Origin: Conchocele bisecta
Lineage: Eukaryota; Mollusca; Bivalvia; Lucinida; Thyasiridae
DNA: 64,000 nucleotides
Direction of reading: 5' to 3'
Assembly: GCA_029237695.1 (NCBI GenBank)
Contig: CM055265.1
Location: 81,152,447 to 81,216,446 of the forward strand
Below the pieces are notes generated by a model. It was not told the origin of the DNA and searched no databases. It saw nothing but the letters and a program-made list of their open reading frames with translations. Below are positions 60,144-64,000 of the stretch, piece by piece. Each line of letters begins with the position of its first letter. The stretch's first letter is position 1. The position numbers were made by a program, and so were the translations under genes.

Positions 60144-60315
60144 TAAATATCATATTAAATTTTGAGTTGTATATATTAATAGCTCCTGATCCGAGAGTGA
60201 CCCTGATGAACTAACCATCTGATCCAGCACCACTTTCGTCTTTATGACATCTAAGTGAATGCTTTCTGTCGTGGCACTTTAAATGTGTCTGAAATATCTT
60301 ATCTACAACTTCAAA

Positions 60316-60559
60316 TTAACTCTTTGCATGCTGGGAAACTTGTGGGCTATAAATAGTTTGAAACTAGCGGACAAAAAATCATCATATTTTCTTTTATTTC
60401 CACCCGGAAATATCATGAATATGTCTTGGAATTTCATTAGAATTGAGTCCTGAGGACTCGATTCTAATGAAATTCCAAGACATATTTATAGAGAGAAATA
60501 AAACATATACTTCTAATTTGTTTGGCGGATATTTTCACCGCTAGCATGCAAAGAGTTAA
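60316..60559 (+). mobile_element. T3, complete
   Basis: TTAACTCTTTGCATGCTGGG to TAGCATGCAAAGAGTTAA, 244 bp. Perfect hairpin ATTAGAATTGAGTCCTGAGG; flank TTTATAGAGAGAAATAAAAC. Confidence 0.9.
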
Positions 60560-60571
60560 GACAGAAATTTT

Positions 60572-60765
60572 GTACCTTAGAAGATGTATGATATCTCGTG
60601 ATAAAAAAAATATTTACAAAAGTTATGATATTTTCCATAAATGACGTCAAAATTTGATGTAATGTTCAAAACAATTGCAGAATTCTATTCAACATTGCTA
60701 TGAAAATTTTGTCCAATTTCAAATTGCTTTACGAAAACTATCACAGTTTCTGTAAATCTGTTTCA
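60572..60765. mobile_element. FB4 element, degraded
   Basis: TTTTGTACCTTAGAAGATGT, TTTTCCATAAATGACGTCAA, ATTGCAGAATTCTATTCAAC. The right arm is eroded. Confidence 0.6.
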
Positions 60766-61294
60766 TGAAAATGTGCACATGGCTTGTCTCATATAATCAT
60801 CCCATCCCAGCCCATCCATCCATTGCAGTTTTTTCACCCTCAAGTAATAATATAAGCATAGAAACACAGTTAAATTGTTTATTTACGTCTCATCAACTAT
60901 ACATCATAAAACAAAGAACAATATATAGTACAACACAGGCACACGTACAATTGCCATTCTAAAAGAATTACAAGAGACGGCTCGCTAAAACGTTGAGCAA
61001 ACAGTAATACATTTCAACAAATACATATACAACATTGCATGTACTTGTTGCATAGTATGGAGCTACATGCATATATACTCACACTCCGGACTATATATAC
61101 ACATAATTATGCATCTTTATTTATGCATGCACATGCATATATACTCGTGTTATATGATAAACGCAATTATTCCCATGGTGTCACAAAACTGCTGTGCCCC
61201 AATCGACACATTTCACAGGATCGCGATGCCATGCTACAACACAAGCAAAAGTACACTCAACAAAATTATTTTCACTGGTGAGGCCTTGTCAACT
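60766..61294. other. Nothing recognised
   Basis: AT-rich with ATGCATATATACTC repeated (~61069, ~61134). No gene. Confidence 0.3.
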
Positions 61295-61531
61295 TTAACT
61301 TTTTGCATGTTAGCGGCGAAAATATCCGCCAAACGAATTAGGAGTATATGTTTTATTTCTCTCTGTAAATATGTCTTGAAATTTCATTAGAATTGTGTCC
61401 TCCGGACACAATTCTAATGAAATTCCAAGACATATTCATGACATTTCTAAGGAGAAATAAAAGAAAAAATAATGAATTGTCATTTTTGAACTATTTATAG
61501 CCCGCAAATTTCCCAGCATGCAAAGAGTTAA
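61295..61531 (-). mobile_element. T3, complete, reverse
   Basis: TTAACTTTTTGCATGTTAGC to CAGCATGCAAAGAGTTAA, 237 bp. Hairpin loop changed to GTGTCCTCCGGACAC, symmetric on both arms, versus GAGTCCTGAGGACTC at 60316. Confidence 0.9.
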
Positions 61532-61734
61532 TCATTGCTTCAGTTAACACCCAAAAGAGCCCACCATACCTGAAAGTACCCCAAATGGTAATCTTATTTT
61601 CGATGTGTCTAAATAGTGCAATTATCTGACGAATAATTGCCCATTGTTCATGCTAAATACAAGTCGGACAATCTCTAGATTAAACAATTGTCAGTGTAAA
61701 ATCGAACAATAAATATGAGGCTTGATATTACTGG

Positions 61735-61830
61735 AAAATCAGGCTTATCACCTTTGCGCCCAGTGTAGACCCAGATTAGTCTGCGCAGTCTAGTCTGTGT
61801 CTTCACTGGTCGTCAATCGACCAGTGTAAC
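61735..61830. mobile_element. FB1 fragment
   Basis: AAATCAGGCTTATCACCTTT, CGCCCAGTGTAGACCCAGAT, CTGCGCAGTCTAGTCTGTGT, CACTGGTCG. Confidence 0.55.
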
Positions 61831-61835
61831 ATCCA

Positions 61836-62087
61836 TTAACCCTTTCACCCCTAATTTATAAGTAACTGGAATGGATTTTGATATGTTAATTTTGCAACCA
61901 ATCCAGTCGGCACAAAATAATTGTCAGACTAGTCCATTTATGAAAATGGGGTGTTTTCATTCTTAAAAATATGAAAATTACTTGCAAAAAGTGCAGATCC
62001 TGATGAGACAGCTCGTCACGAGCAGGCTCATCTGGATCTACACTTTTTGCTAATACCACTATACAGGCATGTGGTGTTGAAAGGGTA
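61836..62087 (+). mobile_element. T2, complete
   Basis: TTAACCCTTTCACCCCTAAT to TGGTGTTGAAAGGGTAA, 252 bp, with a small ATTTATAAGTAAC stutter in the left arm. Confidence 0.88.
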
Positions 62088-62224
62088 AAGCCCACGACCG
62101 ATTATATGGATTATTATCACTGTCCATGAGCCTCTTGTGTCCTGTTAATTCCGACATGCAATAAGCCTGGTTTTGTCGCAACAAGGACCATATAATTTGT
62201 CCTGTTTAAGTCAAGGCTTTATGG

Positions 62225-62470
62225 CTGCTATGTAAACATATTACAGATGTCGTCCAAGGTGTTATTGGAAATGCAGCTTTATATGTGAAGTACATTATTT
62301 TACCCTCCACCCCTCCTACCCCCTCCCCTCAATCAATCAGTCATTATGGCTACTAATTGTAAACACATTACAGATGGTGTTAATTGTTGTATTGGAAATA
62401 CTGGCTTTATATGTGAACTTCATTAATACACCCGCCACCCTTCCCACCCCTAATCACGTATAGTTCAGTC
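62225..62470 (+). repeat. ~125-bp tandem duplication, diverged
   Basis: GCTGCTATGTAAACATATTACAG-type start (TGTAAACATATTACAGATG), then GTTATTGGAAATGCAGCTTT and CCTCCACCCCTCCTACCCC, recurs as TGTAAACACATTACAGATGG, GTATTGGAAATACTGGCTTT and CCGCCACCCTTCCCACCCC. Confidence 0.7.
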
Positions 62471-63050
62471 AATCACTCAATTGGCTCACCATTCCAAGAA
62501 GACTTGTATAGAGGAAAGTGTCAGGTCGTTGGCCACTAACAGACAGTTTAGATAATTATCTGTCTTAAATATGCTAATTGCATCCTCAACTGGGCCTATT
62601 TAAAATGTGTCCTACATTGGCTCCATTGGAAATTATTGTAAAGTGTTGTCAAACCATGTATTTGGTGAGACAACTGGAAACTGGAAAATAAACAAATAAT
62701 TAAGCATTATACATGTAATAATTCAGGCCCGTAGTGATGAATAAAATAATGCCATGGCGGACTATTGCTGGGGGCCCTCCCCGAGATAACAAATTCAACC
62801 TAGACTCTCTAAAGGGTGTTTCCTGCGTTCTAAACAAAAAAACGGTCCAAAATAGTGCCACGGCGCACCGCCGTGGCTGCCATGTTGGTGTGTTACTGCC
62901 GTGTAATTTATAACATACATTCTGGTCAGTAACTACACATGTAAAATCCTTTGTCCTTGTACATTTTTGTCCACCTACAGCCAGCCCATAGTTATGTGAC
63001 AAATAGACCTTTGTAACCAGCATAGTTTCTGTTCAACCAGCACATTTGCC
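62471..63050. other. Unassigned; T1 scrap, GC-rich patch
   Basis: 62620-62695 is a T1 hairpin arm (ATTGGAAATTATTGTAAAGT, GTTGTCAAACCATG). 62840-62890 has the hairpin GTGCCACGGCGCACCGCCGT. A minus frame at 62700-63023 (107 codons) crosses it with no recognised domain. Confidence 0.35.
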
Positions 63051-63054
63051 GGCT

Positions 63055-63160
63055 GACCTTAGACCGCTACTCACAACAATTGTCGTCTGCTGTTGCTTTT
63101 ATATCTTGCTTTATTTCTTAATAAAAACATGGTTTGACAGCACTTCAGCGGTCTAAGGGT
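63055..63160 (+). mobile_element. T1, large internal deletion
   Basis: CCTTAGACCGCTACTCACAA to CAGCACTTCAGCGGTCTAAG. Everything from the hairpin turn to the right arm is gone, joined at CAG/CGG. Confidence 0.8.
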
Positions 63161-63209
63161 TTGTCTACATACGCTGGTGGTCATTCAAATGTAAGCACCA
63201 GTGTTGTCT

Positions 63210-63451
63210 TTAACCCTTAGAAGGTGTGAACCAAACATTGTCATCTGTTGTTGTTTCTTATTTTTTATTTTTTCGAAATAAAAACATGGTTTGGCAGCAT
63301 TTTACAATCATGATTCTGAAGTGCTGTCAAAGCATGTTGTAAATTATTCCAAAGTGCTGTCAAAGCATGTTTTTGATGATAAAAAATGGAAAATAGAAAA
63401 TGAACAGCAGACGATAACAAAAATAAGATAGTGCCAGTGGTCTAAGGGTTA
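63210..63451 (+). mobile_element. T1 hybrid of short and long forms
   Basis: Left end TTAACCCTTAGAAGGTGTGA is short-form type; the right half (CATGTTGTAAATTATTCCAA, TGGTCTAAGGGTTA) is long-form type. The join lies at the shortened hairpin (ACAATCATGATTCTGAAGTG). Confidence 0.8.
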
Positions 63452-63498
63452 GTCTACATACACTGGTGGTCATTCAAATGTAAGCACCAGCCATGCCT

Positions 63499-63675
63499 TT
63501 AACCCTTAGAAGGTGGGAACCAAACATTGTCATCTGCTGTTGTTTCTTATTTTGTATTTTCTCGAAATAAAAACATGGTTTGGCAGCATTTTAGAATAAT
63601 TTCCTTTGGGAGTAATTTCCTTTGGAAATGATTCTAAAGTGCTGTCAAACCATGTTTTTGATAAGAAAAATGGAT
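63499..63675 (+). mobile_element. T1, right end lost
   Basis: TTAACCCTTAGAAGGTGGGA, hairpin AGCATTTTAGAATAATTTCC, a 15-bp stutter TTTGGGAGTAATTTCC, then GATAAGAAAAATGGATG where it stops. Confidence 0.8.
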
Positions 63676-63689
63676 GAACTGTCAGATCT

Positions 63690-63840
63690 GGCGTTGGACT
63701 CGCTACAAAAGTCATAATCTTCTACACTCACAGACCTGGTTCTAGACTGGCTACAAATTTCATAAGCCCCAATTCTCCAGTTACATATTAGGAATTAAAT
63801 TCGCTACAAATGCCATGAGCCCCATTCTTCTGATGAATCA
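63690..63840 (-). mobile_element. FB1 right-arm pieces
   Basis: GGCTACAAATTTCATAAGCC, CCAATTCTCCAGTTACATAT, CGCTACAAATGCCATGAGCC, CCATTCTTCTGATG: two worn outer arms in a row. Confidence 0.5.
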
Positions 63841-63939
63841 GAGATCTGGAACTAGAGAGGCCCAGCATGCATAATTCTCATTTCTCACACAGTTACATAA
63901 TATTAGAAGGAACTAGGCAGGCTATACCGGTAGATACCA

Positions 63940-64000
63940 TATTTAGCTCTTGTGGGTGGCAGGTGGGAGCATGCGATGGGTAATTTAACGATGGGGGTTC
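63940..64000 (+). mobile_element. SINE-b head, runs off window
   Basis: TGGCAGGTGGGAGCATGCGA and TTTAACGATGGGGGTTC match the SINE-b head at 10040 and 37870. The rest lies outside the window. Confidence 0.5.

Noticed and set aside
62700..63023. 107-codon minus frame
   Set aside because: Spans a GC-rich hairpin and AT-rich flank; no domain, no splice or promoter context.
1..64000. LTR retrotransposon, LINE or viral genes
   Set aside because: No reverse transcriptase, integrase, gag or capsid-like frame and no long direct terminal repeats were seen on either strand.

Overview
This window looks like a repeat-saturated, AT-rich piece of a eukaryotic nuclear genome, most likely a bivalve mollusc. 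The evidence is the repeat content: mollusc-type tRNA-derived SINEs, hairpin-headed elements with CCGTC microsatellites and ~140-440 bp internal tandem units, and dense palindromic MITEs. There are no bacterial operons, Shine-Dalgarno sites, rRNA or tRNA genes. No open frame reaches a recognisable protein. The longest frames (about 100-160 codons) lie in repeats, palindromes or unremarkable AT-rich DNA. I therefore read the window as intergenic or intronic. Two short segments (3813-3882 and 18781-18990) could at most be isolated signal-peptide-like exons.

Family labels are mine. T1-T6 are short elements whose ends coincide with TTAA. T1 (TTAACCCTTAGACCGCTA, ~210-250 bp, about 30 copies and fragments) dominates the window. 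T2 begins TTAACCCTTTCACCCC, T3 TTAACTCTTTGCATGC, T4 TTAACCCATT and T5 TTAACCCTTTCCCTG. T6 has the ends TTAA-AGGTACATGCCCACT. FB1 is an imperfect palindrome with the end TGTGGCTGTGACTGGAG (about 20 copies and halves). FB2 (GGGCCCATTTCACTAAAC), FB3 (GCCTATTTCATCAA), FB4 (contains AAATGACGTCAAAAG) and FB5 (CTAGTGTCTTTTGATATCA) are other foldback elements. TA1 (CAGTGGAACCTCTC) has TA target duplications. O1 (CAGGCCCGTAGCCAG) has 5-bp target duplications. HT1-HT5 are hairpin/microsatellite/tandem-unit elements that resemble non-autonomous Helitron/Helentron (pearl/HINE-like) elements. SINE-a, SINE-b and SINE-c are tRNA-derived or SINE-like retroposons.

Layout. 0-5 kb: mixed MITEs and a possible exon. 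5-6.6 kb: an HT2 element with about nine 169-bp monomers. 7.2-8.2 kb: low-repeat, TAAT-rich DNA. 10.0-12.9 kb: a SINE-b interrupted by a SINE-c and by a 2.1-kb HT1. 14.4-16.6 kb: a train of six TTAA elements, some sharing one TTAA. 16.8-22.1 kb: nested foldbacks and T6. 23.9-25.2 kb: a 1.28-kb pogo/Tigger-like TA element. 25.3-25.9 kb: a hAT-like MITE inside a tandem repeat. 26-29.5 kb: long palindromes and low-repeat DNA. 30.1-31.6 kb: a second HT2. 31.7-45 kb: a T1-rich stretch. 46.3-48.7 kb: a second HT1 inside an older inverted repeat. 49.3-50.1 kb: a duplicated TAATTA-rich module. 51.5-52.9 kb: an HT3 element inside a minisatellite. 53.9-56.9 kb: a 500-bp inverted repeat, then a near-identical 972-bp tandem duplication built from nested elements. 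56.9-58.1 kb: a T4/T2/O1/FB2/FB3 stack. 59.4-64 kb: T3, T4, T5, T2 and T1 copies.

The most interesting biology is the TTAA cohort. Several unrelated-looking families share end structure and flank boxes but carry different central hairpins, and they insert into each other's target sites. Many insertions have readable target duplications, so the order of events can be reconstructed.
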